This document shows, piece after piece, positions 1 to 8,164 of a DNA stretch of 64,000 nucleotides. The stretch spans positions 3,038,001 to 3,102,000 of the forward strand of contig NZ_JAPEOX010000001.1 in assembly GCF_026340675.1 (NCBI RefSeq). Reading direction: 5' to 3'. Both the position numbers and the translations under genes were made by a program. The first letter of the stretch is position 1. The number at the start of each line of letters is the position of its first letter. The notes beneath the pieces were generated by a model, which ran no database searches, was not told the origin of the DNA, and saw only the letters and a program-made list of their open reading frames with translations. The DNA is from Streptomyces sp. NBC_01264 (GTDB taxonomy: Bacteria; Actinomycetota; Actinomycetes; Streptomycetales; Streptomycetaceae).

Positions 1-109
1 CGGGTGCGCCCGACATGACGACCGCCGCTCCCGCCGCGGCGGCGGTGAGGACGGTGACCTTGGTGTTCCGGTCGAGGGCGCTGGGCCCGGACCGGCGATG
101 GGACGCCAC
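1..109 (-). CDS. Secreted NlpC/P60-family peptidase, N-terminal fragment (runs off window start)
   Basis: Only the first 36 codons are in the window. The GTG start at 109 is preceded by a GGAGGG ribosome site about 10 nt upstream. The product begins VASHRR and continues into a basic then hydrophobic Ala/Val-rich stretch, a typical Sec signal peptide. The start VASHRR(P) is shared with the complete NlpC/P60 protein encoded just upstream at 364-1395, which is the reason for calling this a paralogue. The catalytic part is outside the window, so the family assignment is inferred from the N-terminus and the tandem arrangement. Confidence 0.6.
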   Translation of the reverse strand, partial: MASHRRSGPSALDRNTKVTVLTAAAAGAAVVMSGAP

Positions 110-244
110 GTGAAACCGCTCCCTCCTGCTGAGCGGGACCCGGGTCCGCCCTCCGTGGACGGCCGTGTGCCGGGGTTCCGCGCTGGCAGACAGTAGCCGC
201 GCGGGAGGGCACCGGCCAACGACCTCCGGTGGGCACACACAGTG

Positions 245-280
245 ACGCCCCGTCGGAGACGCAGGTCACCGGCGGGGCGT
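245..280 (-). terminator. Hairpin terminator after the NlpC/P60 gene
   Basis: The 12-nt arms ACGCCCCGTCGG (245-256) and CCGGCGGGGCGT (269-280) pair with one G-U and enclose a 12-nt loop. It lies 84 nt beyond the stop codon at 364 and separates the two paralogous peptidase genes. There is no U-tract, which is usual for Streptomyces. Confidence 0.55.
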
Positions 281-363
281 GTGGTCAGAGCGGGGCCTCG
301 TAATTCGCCCGGATGGGCGGTGTACGGCGCGTCCCGACGGACCCTGTGCGCATGAGCGGGGCG

Positions 364-1395
364 TCAGCCGACGCGCACGCCGAACTGGAACGGCATGTTG
401 TCGATCGATTCGTACTTGACGCCGCTGCGCGGGTTCGAGGCGTGCAGCACCGTGTTGCCGCCCGCGTACAGGCCGACGTGGTGCAGGTCGCCGTAGAAGA
501 ACACCAGGTCGCCGGGCTGGAGCTGGCTCCTGCCGATCCGGGTGCCGTCGTTGATCTGCGTGAACGTGGTGCGCGATATCGACACGTTGGCCTGCTTGTA
601 CGCCCACTGGGTCAGGCCCGAGCAGTCGAACGTGTTGGGGCCTTCGTGCCCGGATATGTACGCGCTGCCGATCTTGGTCTTGGCGGCGGCGAGGGCGGCG
701 CCGGCCCGGCCGGAGGGCTTCACGTTGCCGAGGTCGGGAACGCGCTGGCCGGCACCGCGGCTGGCGCGGGAGTCGTCGTCCTTGATCTGCTGCCGCTCCT
801 GGGCGGTCAGCGTGTTGAGCAGCGCCTGGGCCTCGGCGAGCTTGTCCTGGGACGCCTTCTTCTTGTCGCCGAGCTCCTTGCGGGTGGCGTCGAGGTCGGT
901 GAGCTTGCCCGCGGCCTCCTGGCGCTGCTGCGCGAGGGTGCGCTGCTTGGCCTGGATCTTCTGGACCGCGTCGACTTGCTGACCGCTCAGCTGCTCCAGG
1001 GTGGAGGCCTTGTCGAGGTAGTTGTCCGGGTCGGCCGAGAGGAAGAGCGCGAGGGACTGGTCGATGCCGCCGCTGCGGTACTGGGCGCTGGCCATCGAAC
1101 CGAGCGTGCCGCGCAGGGTGTTGAGCTCGGCCTGGCCGCGGGCGACCTGGTCCTGGAGCTGCCCGATCTCGGTTTCGAGCTTGTCCTGGCGCTCCTGGGC
1201 CCCGTTGAACTTCTCGGTGGCCTGCTCCGCCTCTTCGTAGAGGGCGTCGACCTTGGCCTTGACCTCGTCCTTGGTCGGCTTGGCGGGAGCGGCGTTCGCG
1301 GCCTGCCCCGAGAGGACCACGGCGGCTGCCGCGGTGACGCCGAGCACGGTCGTGCGCATGCGGGTCGGCTGCTTGGGTCGACGGTGGGACGCCAC
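364..1395 (-). CDS. Secreted NlpC/P60 cell-wall peptidase with N-terminal coiled coil
   Basis: 343-residue protein predicted to be exported and to cut peptide stems of peptidoglycan. The start chosen is GTG at 1395 because AAGGAG lies 9 nt upstream; the longer reading frame to 1449 begins inside a short tandem repeat. Layout: Sec signal peptide ending near AANA-A (about residue 33), a Lys/Glu/Gln-rich coiled coil (about 40-220), then the NlpC/P60 domain. The nucleophile is Cys in FDCSG (about residue 258) and the His is in LHHVGLY (about 306). This architecture is that of RipA/CwlO-like hydrolases, where the coiled coil restrains the catalytic domain. It is a tandem paralogue of the gene at the window start. 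Confidence 0.88.
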   Translation of the reverse strand: MASHRRPKQPTRMRTTVLGVTAAAAVVLSGQAANAAPAKPTKDEVKAKVDALYEEAEQATEKFNGAQERQDKLETEIGQLQDQVARGQAELNTLRGTLGSMASAQYRSGGIDQSLALFLSADPDNYLDKASTLEQLSGQQVDAVQKIQAKQRTLAQQRQEAAGKLTDLDATRKELGDKKKASQDKLAEAQALLNTLTAQERQQIKDDDSRASRGAGQRVPDLGNVKPSGRAGAALAAAKTKIGSAYISGHEGPNTFDCSGLTQWAYKQANVSISRTTFTQINDGTRIGRSQLQPGDLVFFYGDLHHVGLYAGGNTVLHASNPRSGVKYESIDNMPFQFGVRVG

Positions 1396-1428
1396 GAAGG
1401 CGAGCTCCTTCTTCCTAGAGCCGCCGAA

Positions 1429-1454
1429 GAACGCAATCCGTGAACGCAATCCGT
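1429..1454. repeat. Perfect 13-bp tandem duplication in the 5' leader
   Basis: GAACGCAATCCGT occurs twice head to tail (1429-1441 and 1442-1454), about 35 bp upstream of the peptidase start codon, inside the presumed untranslated leader. Confidence 0.9.
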
Positions 1455-1521
1455 CCTACAGACTCGGCGACACCTTCGCCATCACCCCGAATGAGTGAAC
1501 TACCGCACGAAGGTTTGACTG

Positions 1522-1551
1522 ACCCTAGTGACCCTTCTGTGATCAGTTCAA
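1522..1551 (-). promoter_or_regulatory. Candidate promoter of the NlpC/P60 gene
   Basis: On the minus strand TTGAAC (1551-1546) and TAGGGT (1527-1522) are separated by 18 bp, resembling a vegetative promoter. It would give a leader of about 120 nt. The surrounding 1396-1672 gap is distinctly AT-richer than the genes. I looked for the ydaO/c-di-AMP riboswitch often found before such peptidases and did not recognise it. Confidence 0.35.
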
Positions 1552-1672
1552 ATCCTGTCGGCAAAAAAATCGCCCTCCGACCAGGTTCTTTACCTACAGT
1601 GCACGCTCCGTGCTGGTGACTTGACGTTCCGTCCCCCCGATCACATGCCAATTCCGGCATATGTGCCAGCAG

Positions 1673-3034
1673 TTACGAAACGCGCGAAAGCCGCTTCAGC
1701 AGCAAGGCGGACGCCACCGGCCGGGCCCCGGCCTTGGCCACACCGTCGGCGACTTCCCGGTCGGTGGAGACCACGACCACCGGGCGGCCCGACGGTTCGG
1801 CGCGCACCAACTGACGGATCAGCTCGTCCGCCGTCACCCCCGCCTTCGAGAACAGCACCCGCACCCCGCGCGGCGGCGCGAGCAGCACGGGGGCCGCCAG
1901 CTCCGCCCCGTCGAAGACACAGGTCATCTCGGCGCCCGTCTGCGCGGCGAGCATCGACAGCCCGCCCAGCAGCCGCAGCCGCTGCTTCTCCAGCGGCATC
2001 GTCGGGTAGCCGGTCTTGGTGACGTTGTAGCCGTCGACCACCAGATGGGCCTGGGGCAGCGCCAGCAGCTGGTCCAGCAGCGCCGGGTCGGTCTCCGACA
2101 GGGCGCGCGCCGCGATGTCCTTCGGCGTCATCCGGCCCGGCTCCACGGCTTCCACCGTGTCGGCGGGGCGCGTGGACACCGGGGGCAGCGCGAGCTCCCG
2201 GCGCAGTCCCGCGGCGGCGTCCAGCACGGTGTCCAGCAGCAGCCGCAGCCGCATGTCCTCGATGCTGCGCCCCTCGCGGGTGGCCCGGCGGGAGGTCTCC
2301 AGCGCCGATTCCACCTCCGCGAGGCGGGACTTGAGCCGACGGGTCTCGCTCTCCGCGGTGGTCACCTGGGCGGCCGCCTCGGCACGGATGCCGTCGACCT
2401 CCGCATTGATCTTCCGCAGGGCGGCGTCGCCCCGCTTGACGTCGCTCAGGGCGCTGCGCAGCTTGCGCTGAAGCGATTCCGCTTCCTTGCGCGCCGCGTC
2501 CAGCTCCGCCCGCACCTGGTCGACACCCGTGCGCTGCAGTTCCCGTACGTGGGCCAGCTCCTCGCGGAGCCGCTCCATCTCGCGGCGGGCCTCCTCGTCG
2601 ACCCGCTCGGCGTCGGCGCGCTGCGCCTCCTCGCCCGCGGCGGCGACCAGCTTGACCCAGCCGGCCGGCCGCAGCACGTACGCGGCGGCCGCCACGTCCA
2701 GCGGATCGGCGGCGGCGGGCGGCGCGCCCGACTCCAGCGCGGAGGCCAGATCGGCCTGCGCCTCGCGGAGCTTCTCGGCGACCCTGCCCCGGAAGACGGG
2801 GTCGCTCTCCACGGCCGTGGCCATGGCGTTGCCCGCGAACTTGGCGCGCCGGCTCGGGGTGAAACGGGCGTACTGGCGCAGCTGCGCCGGGAGGTCCGCG
2901 ACCGTCAGCCCGCCGAAGGCGTCGGAGACGAGCGCGACGACCCGGCGCCGCACGCCTTCCGGCAGCGGGCGGTCGAGCACCTCGGCGGCGTCACCGGCCG
3001 AGTCGGCCGGCTCAGCGCCGCTTGCTGGCTCCAC
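1673..3034 (-). CDS. NYN-domain (YacP-like) predicted ribonuclease with coiled-coil middle
   Basis: 453 residues. The C-terminal part (about 325-450) carries a NYN/PIN-like fold signature: VVDGYNVTK, CVFDGAE and VVVSTDREVADG supply the conserved acidic residues expected to bind metal in the YacP (RaeI) group of RNases. The middle (about 130-290) is a long Arg/Glu/Ala-rich coiled coil. The N-terminal 120 residues are a conserved helical domain I cannot name. The start is GTG at 3034, with GGGG 10-12 nt upstream. The coiled-coil plus NYN layout is common in Streptomyces; the RNA substrate is unknown. Confidence 0.8.
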   Translation of the reverse strand: MEPASGAEPADSAGDAAEVLDRPLPEGVRRRVVALVSDAFGGLTVADLPAQLRQYARFTPSRRAKFAGNAMATAVESDPVFRGRVAEKLREAQADLASALESGAPPAAADPLDVAAAAYVLRPAGWVKLVAAAGEEAQRADAERVDEEARREMERLREELAHVRELQRTGVDQVRAELDAARKEAESLQRKLRSALSDVKRGDAALRKINAEVDGIRAEAAAQVTTAESETRRLKSRLAEVESALETSRRATREGRSIEDMRLRLLLDTVLDAAAGLRRELALPPVSTRPADTVEAVEPGRMTPKDIAARALSETDPALLDQLLALPQAHLVVDGYNVTKTGYPTMPLEKQRLRLLGGLSMLAAQTGAEMTCVFDGAELAAPVLLAPPRGVRVLFSKAGVTADELIRQLVRAEPSGRPVVVVSTDREVADGVAKAGARPVASALLLKRLSRVS

Positions 3035-3077
3035 AATCCGTCACCCCTACCGTCATTCACCTGCGGGCGGGGCTCCT

Positions 3078-3317
3078 TCAGGAGTCCGCGCCCGGCCTGT
3101 CCACGAGCTCGATCTGGTCCACCGCGTTGCACCAGCGGCAGCGCACCGACTCGATGGTCTCATTGACCACCTCGCGCTCCTCGACCTTGGGCTCCCCGGC
3201 GAGGTCCAGGTGGACGTACTCCACGACCTTCGACGAACGGGTGACGTCGAATCGCGTGAGGTTGCCACACAGGGTGCAGCGCCACCGGGTGGTGTCGGTC
3301 GGCAGGGGAACCGTCAT
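3078..3317 (-). CDS. Small zinc-ribbon-like conserved protein
   Basis: 79 residues with two Cys pairs, CTLC (about residue 15) and CRWC (about 60), spaced as in a zinc ribbon, and otherwise acidic. ATG at 3317 has AAGGAGAG 8-10 nt upstream. It precedes the NYN gene on the same strand with a 43-bp gap, so the two may be co-transcribed. I recognise it as a short conserved actinobacterial hypothetical; no function is assigned. Confidence 0.75.
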   Translation of the reverse strand: MTVPLPTDTTRWRCTLCGNLTRFDVTRSSKVVEYVHLDLAGEPKVEEREVVNETIESVRCRWCNAVDQIELVDRPGADS

Positions 3318-3458
3318 CAGGCCGCTCTCTCCTTCTATCCTTCTCTGGCGTACGCGTACGCGCGCGGTACACCCGCCCGTGTCGTCACGGGTACGTGCGT
3401 GCGTGCGTAGCTCGTAACCCTACGGCCTGCCGCACCCGCCGGTGGGCCCGGCTGGGTC

Positions 3459-4193
3459 ATGCTCGGTCGCATGATCGTAAGGTGGCAGGCCGTACGCGAG
3501 GCCGCCCGGGGCCCGGTGATCACCCATGCGCTGATCGCGGGCTGCTGCGTGGTGTTCGTCCTGAGCCCGGCGTCGGGGCTGAACCCGGTCTACGGGACGG
3601 GCGATCAGCTGCTCGCCAACGGGACGGCGTACTTCCGGCGCTGGGGCGTGGTCCCGGACGAGCTGTTCACCGGCTCGGGCCGGGCGGCGCTGACCCCCCT
3701 CACGGCCCTGTTCGTGCACGGGAGCTGGCTGCACCTGCTGGGCAACATGCTGTTCCTCTACGTCTTCGGGGCGATGACGGAGCGCCGCATGGGCCGGGTC
3801 GTGTTCCTCTGCTTCTACGTCTGTACGGGCTACCTGGCCCTGGCGGCGTACGCGGCGGCCTACGCCTCCTCCGACCAGACCCTGGTCGGAGCCTCCGGGG
3901 CGATCTCCGCGGTCCTGGGGGCCTTCCTGTACCTCTTCCCCAAGGCGCGGGTGACGAGCCTGTTCCCGTTCCTGTTCTTCCTGCCGCTGCGCTTCCCCGC
4001 GTGGATCGTGCTGCTGTTCTGGTTCGGCCTGCAGTGGCTGGCGGCGCACCGGGCGGCGAGCGGGCCCGGAGTCGCCTATCTGGCCCACGTGGTGGGCTTC
4101 TCGGTGGGCTTCCTCTACGCGTGGGCCCGCTACCGGCGTGGGACTAGAGTGGGTCGTCCAGTGACAGTAGGCGAGGGAGACAGCCAACCGTGA
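3459..4193 (+). CDS. Rhomboid-family intramembrane serine protease
   Basis: 244-residue polytopic membrane protein. The rhomboid signature is visible: an extended first loop, HGSWLHLLGNMLFLYVFG in the second helix, the serine in GASGAIS and the partner histidine in AHVVGFSVG. These form the Ser-His dyad that cuts transmembrane substrates within the bilayer. A second in-frame ATG at 3471 is an equally possible start. The stop overlaps the next gene by four bases (GTGA), so translation of the AsnC-domain protein is probably coupled. Confidence 0.85.
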   Translation: MLGRMIVRWQAVREAARGPVITHALIAGCCVVFVLSPASGLNPVYGTGDQLLANGTAYFRRWGVVPDELFTGSGRAALTPLTALFVHGSWLHLLGNMLFLYVFGAMTERRMGRVVFLCFYVCTGYLALAAYAAAYASSDQTLVGASGAISAVLGAFLYLFPKARVTSLFPFLFFLPLRFPAWIVLLFWFGLQWLAAHRAASGPGVAYLAHVVGFSVGFLYAWARYRRGTRVGRPVTVGEGDSQP

Positions 4194-4471
4194 TCACCGC
4201 ACTCGTGCTCATCAAGACCAGCGTGGACCGGATCCCCGAGATCGCCGAGGCCATCGCCGCGCTGGACAGCGTCAGCGAGGTCTACTCCGTCACGGGTACG
4301 TACGACCTCATCGCGATGGTCCGGGTGTCCCGGCACGAGGACCTGGCCGACATCATCCCCGGCAGCATCAGCAAGATCCCGGGCGTGGAGGCCACGGACA
4401 CCCACGTGGCGTTCCGCACGTACTCCCAGCACGACCTGGAAGCGGCCTTCGCGATCGGCCTGGACGCGTAG
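4190..4471 (+). CDS. Stand-alone Lrp/AsnC ligand-binding (RAM) domain protein
   Basis: 93 residues consisting only of the RAM effector domain of Lrp/AsnC regulators (start MITALVLIKT, middle VYSVTGTYDLIAMVRV). There is no helix-turn-helix, so it cannot bind DNA alone. Such proteins usually form decameric rings and may sense amino acids or modulate other Lrp proteins. It starts with GTG overlapping the rhomboid stop codon. Confidence 0.85.
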   Translation: MITALVLIKTSVDRIPEIAEAIAALDSVSEVYSVTGTYDLIAMVRVSRHEDLADIIPGSISKIPGVEATDTHVAFRTYSQHDLEAAFAIGLDA

Positions 4472-4490
4472 CCCTTCGCCGCCCCGCGGT

Positions 4491-5066
4491 TCACAGCCCC
4501 GGCAGGGTCTCCCCCGGCCGGGGCGCACGGCCCTCCTGGAGCCGGAACAGGTACCCGCGCAGGTAGTCGGCGAGATCGCGGTCGATGTGGGCCACGTACG
4601 CCCGCGCTCCGGCGTCGTTGCCACCGAGCGCCCACGCGGCCTCCTCGCCCGCACCCCACCCCTGGACCATGGCCCACTCCCGTACCCGGCCGCGCTCGCG
4701 CCACCAGTCGCGGACCAGCTCCGGGGTCCAGTGCAGGTCGCCGTCTCCCCCGTACCCGCCGAACGGTTCGCAGTCGGCGGCGCAGATGAACCGGTGGACC
4801 TCCTCCTGGGTGCGGGGCTGGCGGTAGAGGAACTCGGAGCCGTACTCGTCCTCGTACATCACGAGATCGGGTGCGCACTGCCTCCCCGTGAGACAGGTGT
4901 CCGTGTTCGCCGCGTACAGCGGTCCCGGGACGCTGCGCCAGTCCCGCTGCTCCCAACCGTCGGGGGCCGGAAGGGACCAGTCCCTGTCGACGAGGGCGCC
5001 TCGCCAGAGGGGCAGCGGCTCACCGGGCATGGCGCGAAGCGTCGGTATCGGATCCCAGTAGGTCAT
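4491..5066 (-). CDS. Conserved hypothetical protein, co-transcribed with a class V aminotransferase
   Basis: 191 residues, acidic, Trp-rich, with no signal peptide or membrane segment. I do not recognise a domain. Four cysteines (CLTGRQC around residue 58; ICAADC around 95) could bind metal or form disulfides. It starts 13 bp after the aminotransferase stop codon, so it probably belongs to the same SAM-riboswitch-controlled transcript; this is the only hint to its role. Confidence 0.65.
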   Translation of the reverse strand: MTYWDPIPTLRAMPGEPLPLWRGALVDRDWSLPAPDGWEQRDWRSVPGPLYAANTDTCLTGRQCAPDLVMYEDEYGSEFLYRQPRTQEEVHRFICAADCEPFGGYGGDGDLHWTPELVRDWWRERGRVREWAMVQGWGAGEEAAWALGGNDAGARAYVAHIDRDLADYLRGYLFRLQEGRAPRPGETLPGL

Positions 5067-5079
5067 GCCCCGCAGCCTG

Positions 5080-6468
5080 TCAGACGGCCGGGACGCAGCG
5101 GCCCTCTTCGGTGCGGTACTGCCACTTGGCGCCGTCCGCGACGAGCTCCTTGACCGCGCGGACGAAGCGCTCCACGTGCTCGTCGGGGGTGCCGGCGCCG
5201 AAGCTGACGCGGATCGCGTTCAGGGACCGCTCCCCCGGGGCGGCCTCCGGGGCTCCGCACTCGCCCTGGGCCTGCGGCTCGCTGCCGAGCAGGGTGCGGA
5301 CCAGCGGGTGGGCGCAGAACAGGCCGTCGCGGACGCCGATGCCGTACTCGGCGGAGAGTGCGGCCGCGAAGTGCGAGCTGTTCCAGCCGTCCACCACGAA
5401 GGAGATGACGCCGACGCGCGGGGCGTCGTCGCCGAAGAGGGACAGGACGCGGACCGCCGGGACCTCGGCGAGGCCTTCGCGGACCTTGGTGATGAGGCGC
5501 TGCTCACGGGCGACGAGGTTCTCGAAGCCGGCCTCGTTCAGCGCCTTGCAGGCGGAGGCGATCGAGTAGACGCCGATGACGTTCGGGGAGCCGGCCTCGT
5601 GGCGGGCCGCGGTGGTGTGCCACTCGACGTCCACGCCGCCGTCCTCGCGACGGGCCACCTTGCGGGAGGCCCCACCGCCGGCGAGGTACGGGTCCGCCTC
5701 CTGGAGCCAGTCCGCGCGGCCGGCGAGCACGCCCGAGCCGAAGGGCGCGTAGAGCTTGTGGCCGGAGAAGGCGACCCAGTCCACGTCGAGGTCCTGGACC
5801 GAGACGGGGTGGTGCGGGGCGAGCTGGGCGGCGTCCAGGACGATCCGGGCGCCGTGGGCGTGCGCGGCGGCGGCGAGTTCCTTGACGGGCCACAGCTCGC
5901 CGGTGACGTTGGAGGCTCCGGTCACGCAGACCAGGGCCGGGCCGTACGGGTCGCGGTCGGCCAGGGCCCGCTCCAGGGTGGCGACGGCCTCGTCCGGGGT
6001 GCGGGGGGCGTTGAGGTAGGTGACCTGCGCGTTCGTCCAGGGGAGCAGCGAGGCGTGGTGCTCGGTCTCGAAGACGAAGACCTGGCAGTCGGCCGGGAGG
6101 ACGGCGGCGAGCAGGTTGAGGGAGTCGGTGGTGGACCGGGTGAAGACCACCTGGTCGGAGGGGCGGCAGTCGAGGAACTCGGCGACCGTGAACCGGCTCT
6201 GCTCGAACAGGTCGGTGGAGAGCTGCGAGAGGTACCCGGCCCCGCGGTGGACGCTGCCGTAGTACGGGGCGTACGCGGCCACGTCGTCCCAGACCCGCTG
6301 CAGCGCGGGGGCGCTGGCCGCGTAGTCGAGAGCGGCGTAGGTGACCTCGCCACCGGTGACGAGCGGCACGGTGACCTCGCGGCCGAGGACGGCCAGCGGC
6401 TCGGCACAGGCGGGGTCCACGGCGGCGGAAGCGGTGGCGGTGGCGGTGGCGTTCAGGGTTGCGGACAT
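5080..6468 (-). CDS. Class V aminotransferase (cysteine-desulfurase-like, PLP)
   Basis: 462 residues. The fold-type I PLP lysine is in SGHKLY (about Lys238), preceded by LDAAQLAPH where the Asp contacts the pyridine nitrogen. A Cys in GLFCAHP lies where class V enzymes place a mobile loop, so desulfurase or selenocysteine-lyase-like activity is possible but unproven. ATG at 6468 has GGGAG upstream. The gene sits behind a SAM-IV riboswitch, which ties it to sulfur/methionine metabolism. The Ala/Thr-rich N-terminus is probably disordered. Confidence 0.8.
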   Translation of the reverse strand: MSATLNATATATASAAVDPACAEPLAVLGREVTVPLVTGGEVTYAALDYAASAPALQRVWDDVAAYAPYYGSVHRGAGYLSQLSTDLFEQSRFTVAEFLDCRPSDQVVFTRSTTDSLNLLAAVLPADCQVFVFETEHHASLLPWTNAQVTYLNAPRTPDEAVATLERALADRDPYGPALVCVTGASNVTGELWPVKELAAAAHAHGARIVLDAAQLAPHHPVSVQDLDVDWVAFSGHKLYAPFGSGVLAGRADWLQEADPYLAGGGASRKVARREDGGVDVEWHTTAARHEAGSPNVIGVYSIASACKALNEAGFENLVAREQRLITKVREGLAEVPAVRVLSLFGDDAPRVGVISFVVDGWNSSHFAAALSAEYGIGVRDGLFCAHPLVRTLLGSEPQAQGECGAPEAAPGERSLNAIRVSFGAGTPDEHVERFVRAVKELVADGAKWQYRTEEGRCVPAV

Positions 6469-6639
6469 GGCGGTATCTCCCGGCAGGCAGGTCTGAATGG
6501 CTTCGGTGTGCCCGTACGCGGATATGGCGCTGCGGCCGTTCGGGGTACGGGAGTGCCTCGGGCTCCGGGCCGGCGTACGCGGATGTGCGGGTACGCGGAA
6601 GTGGCCCTGTCCGAGGGGTGAAGAAGGGGCGGACTCGCC

Positions 6640-6660
6640 CTATCGCATTCGCTTGCTCAC
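6640..6660 (-). CDS. Six-codon leader ORF (MSKRMR) between riboswitch and aminotransferase
   Basis: GTG at 6660 reads MSKRMR then TAG. It is preceded by GAGGAGCG, whose AGGAG lies 8 nt from the GTG, as strong a ribosome site as most real genes here. It lies about 75 nt downstream of the SAM-IV aptamer and about 170 nt before the aminotransferase start. It may be a leader peptide that senses translation, or simply chance. Confidence 0.4.
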   Translation of the reverse strand: MSKRMR

Positions 6661-6735
6661 GGAAACGCTCCTCGAGAGACCAGGACCCCTGGTGTTCGAG
6701 GGATCCGCGCTTGCCGTAGACCTCACTGCCTACGA

Positions 6736-6818
6736 CCTGGTCATCACCCGGGGCACCCCGCCACGGAAGGAGGGTTGCCGGACAGCAAGCCGGGGCCTAA
6801 ACGCTGTCACTCGTGACC
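6736..6818 (-). promoter_or_regulatory. SAM-IV riboswitch
   Basis: The minus-strand sequence begins GGTCACGAGTGACAG, continues GGCCCCGGCTTGCTGTCCGG, CAACCCTCC, GGGGTGCCCCGGGTGA and ends TGACCAGG. The closing helix GGTCA/TGACC, the CCGGCTTGCTGTCCGG hairpin and the GGGGTGCCCC pseudoknot element match my memory of the actinobacterial SAM-IV class. It should repress the downstream aminotransferase operon when S-adenosylmethionine is abundant. It occupies part of the 465-bp gap 6469-6933; the rest holds the leader ORF and, beyond 6820, the trpD 3' region. Confidence 0.88.
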
Positions 6819-6933
6819 TGATGAGCATCCTGCCACATGGCCTTCCGAACGCACGACCCCGGTCCACATGGCGGACCGGGGTCGTGGCTTGATCTTGGCC
6901 GGATCCCGTCGGAAGGGCTCGGCTCAGGCTCCC

Positions 6934-7998
6934 CTACGCGTTGCTCGCCGCCACCCAGCGGGCCAGCGCCTCGCGGGCCGCGCCCGAGTCCACCGACTCC
7001 GCCGCCCGTGCGACACCGGCGGCGAGCTGCTCCTCCAGGGTGCCCGCACCCGGGTCCAGGGCCACCAGGGCGGCCGCCGAATTCAGGAGCACGGCATCGC
7101 GGACCGGGCCGGTCTCGCCGGCCAGCAGGCGCCGGGCCACGTCCGCGTTGTACGAGGCGTCCGCGCCTCCCAGCGCGGAGACGTCCACCAGCGGGATGCC
7201 GATGTCGCGCGGGTCGAAGCCCTGCTCGCGGACCTCTCCGTCGCGGACCCACCAGACCCGGGAGGTCGCCGTGGTGGTGAGCTCGTCGAGCCCGTCGTCA
7301 CCGCGGAAGACCAGCGCCGAGGAGCCCCGCTCCGCCAGGACGCCCGCGACGATCGGGGCCACCCGCGCGTCGGCCACACCGGTGGCCTGCGCCCGGACCC
7401 GCGCCGGGTTGGTCAGCGGGCCGAGGAAGTTGAAGGTGGTGCGGATGCCGAGCTCCCGGCGGGCTGCCGCCACATGCCGCAGCGCGGGGTGGAACTTGAC
7501 CGCGAAGCAGAAGGTGATCCCGGCTTCCTCGGCGACCTCCACGACCCGTGCGGGGGTGAGGTCGAGGTTGACGCCCAGCTTCTCCAGGACGTCCGAGGAG
7601 CCGCTCGCGGAGGAGGCGGCCCGGTTGCCGTGCTTGACCACCTTGGCGCCCGTACCGGCCACCACGATCGCCGACATCGTGGAGATGTTCACCGTCTTGG
7701 CCCCGTCGCCGCCGGTGCCGACGATGTCCACCGTCCGGCCCGGCACCTCGATCAGGTTGGCGTGTTCGTACATGGCGCGGACCAGGCCGTTGATCTCGGC
7801 CACGGTCTCCCCCTTGGCCCGCAGCGCGACGGCGAAGCCGGCGATCTGGGCGTCGGTGGCCTCCCCCCGCATGATCCGGTCCATGGCCCAGGCCGTGTCG
7901 TCGGCGCCGAGGTCCCGGCCGGACAGCAGTGCGTCCAGAACGCCCGGCCAACCGCGGGCCGCCACGCTGTCGCCACCTGCCGGGGTCACGAGGGTCAT
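6934..7998 (-). CDS. trpD: Anthranilate phosphoribosyltransferase
   Basis: 354 residues. It transfers phosphoribose from PRPP to anthranilate, the second step of tryptophan synthesis. The glycine-rich PRPP loop GTGGDGAKT, the NISTMSA element and KHGNRAASS are all present and the length is normal. The ATG at 7998 (MTLVTPAGG) is chosen because AGGAG sits 7 nt upstream; the frame stays open to 8121 by chance. The gene stands alone; no other trp genes are near. Confidence 0.95.
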   Translation of the reverse strand: MTLVTPAGGDSVAARGWPGVLDALLSGRDLGADDTAWAMDRIMRGEATDAQIAGFAVALRAKGETVAEINGLVRAMYEHANLIEVPGRTVDIVGTGGDGAKTVNISTMSAIVVAGTGAKVVKHGNRAASSASGSSDVLEKLGVNLDLTPARVVEVAEEAGITFCFAVKFHPALRHVAAARRELGIRTTFNFLGPLTNPARVRAQATGVADARVAPIVAGVLAERGSSALVFRGDDGLDELTTTATSRVWWVRDGEVREQGFDPRDIGIPLVDVSALGGADASYNADVARRLLAGETGPVRDAVLLNSAAALVALDPGAGTLEEQLAAGVARAAESVDSGAAREALARWVAASNA

Positions 7999-8076
7999 GG
8001 TCCGCTCCTGCTGCTCGTCGAGGATTCCACGTCGAAAGGGGAAGGGTCCCAGCCTATCCAGCCCCGGGGACGGCAA

Positions 8077-8107
8077 AGAGCCCCGTCCAGACGCTGGACG
8101 GGGCTCT
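8077..8107 (-). terminator. Terminator of the ctaE-qcrCAB group
   Basis: Perfect 14-bp arms, AGAGCCCCGTCCAG and its complement, with a 3-nt loop, followed on the minus strand by TTTGCC. It lies 57 bp past the qcrB stop codon and before trpD. Confidence 0.85.
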
Positions 8108-8164
8108 CGCCGTGGCGACACCAGGACTGACCGAAATCAGTCCCTCAAGCTGTCAAGCCGGAGA

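Noticed and set aside
313..1443. Long open frame antisense to the NlpC/P60 gene
   Set aside because: A high-GC shadow frame; the product is low-complexity and the minus-strand frame has clear motifs.
1415..1660. 81-codon minus-strand ORF upstream of the peptidase
   Set aside because: It spans the tandem repeat and the candidate promoter, has no family features and overlaps the real start region.
1396..1672. Possible ydaO (c-di-AMP) riboswitch before the NlpC/P60 gene
   Set aside because: Such leaders are common in Streptomyces, but I could not find the expected conserved blocks in the 277-bp leader.
6497..6892. 131-codon plus-strand ORF across the SAM-IV region
   Set aside because: It runs antisense through the riboswitch and has no recognisable protein features.
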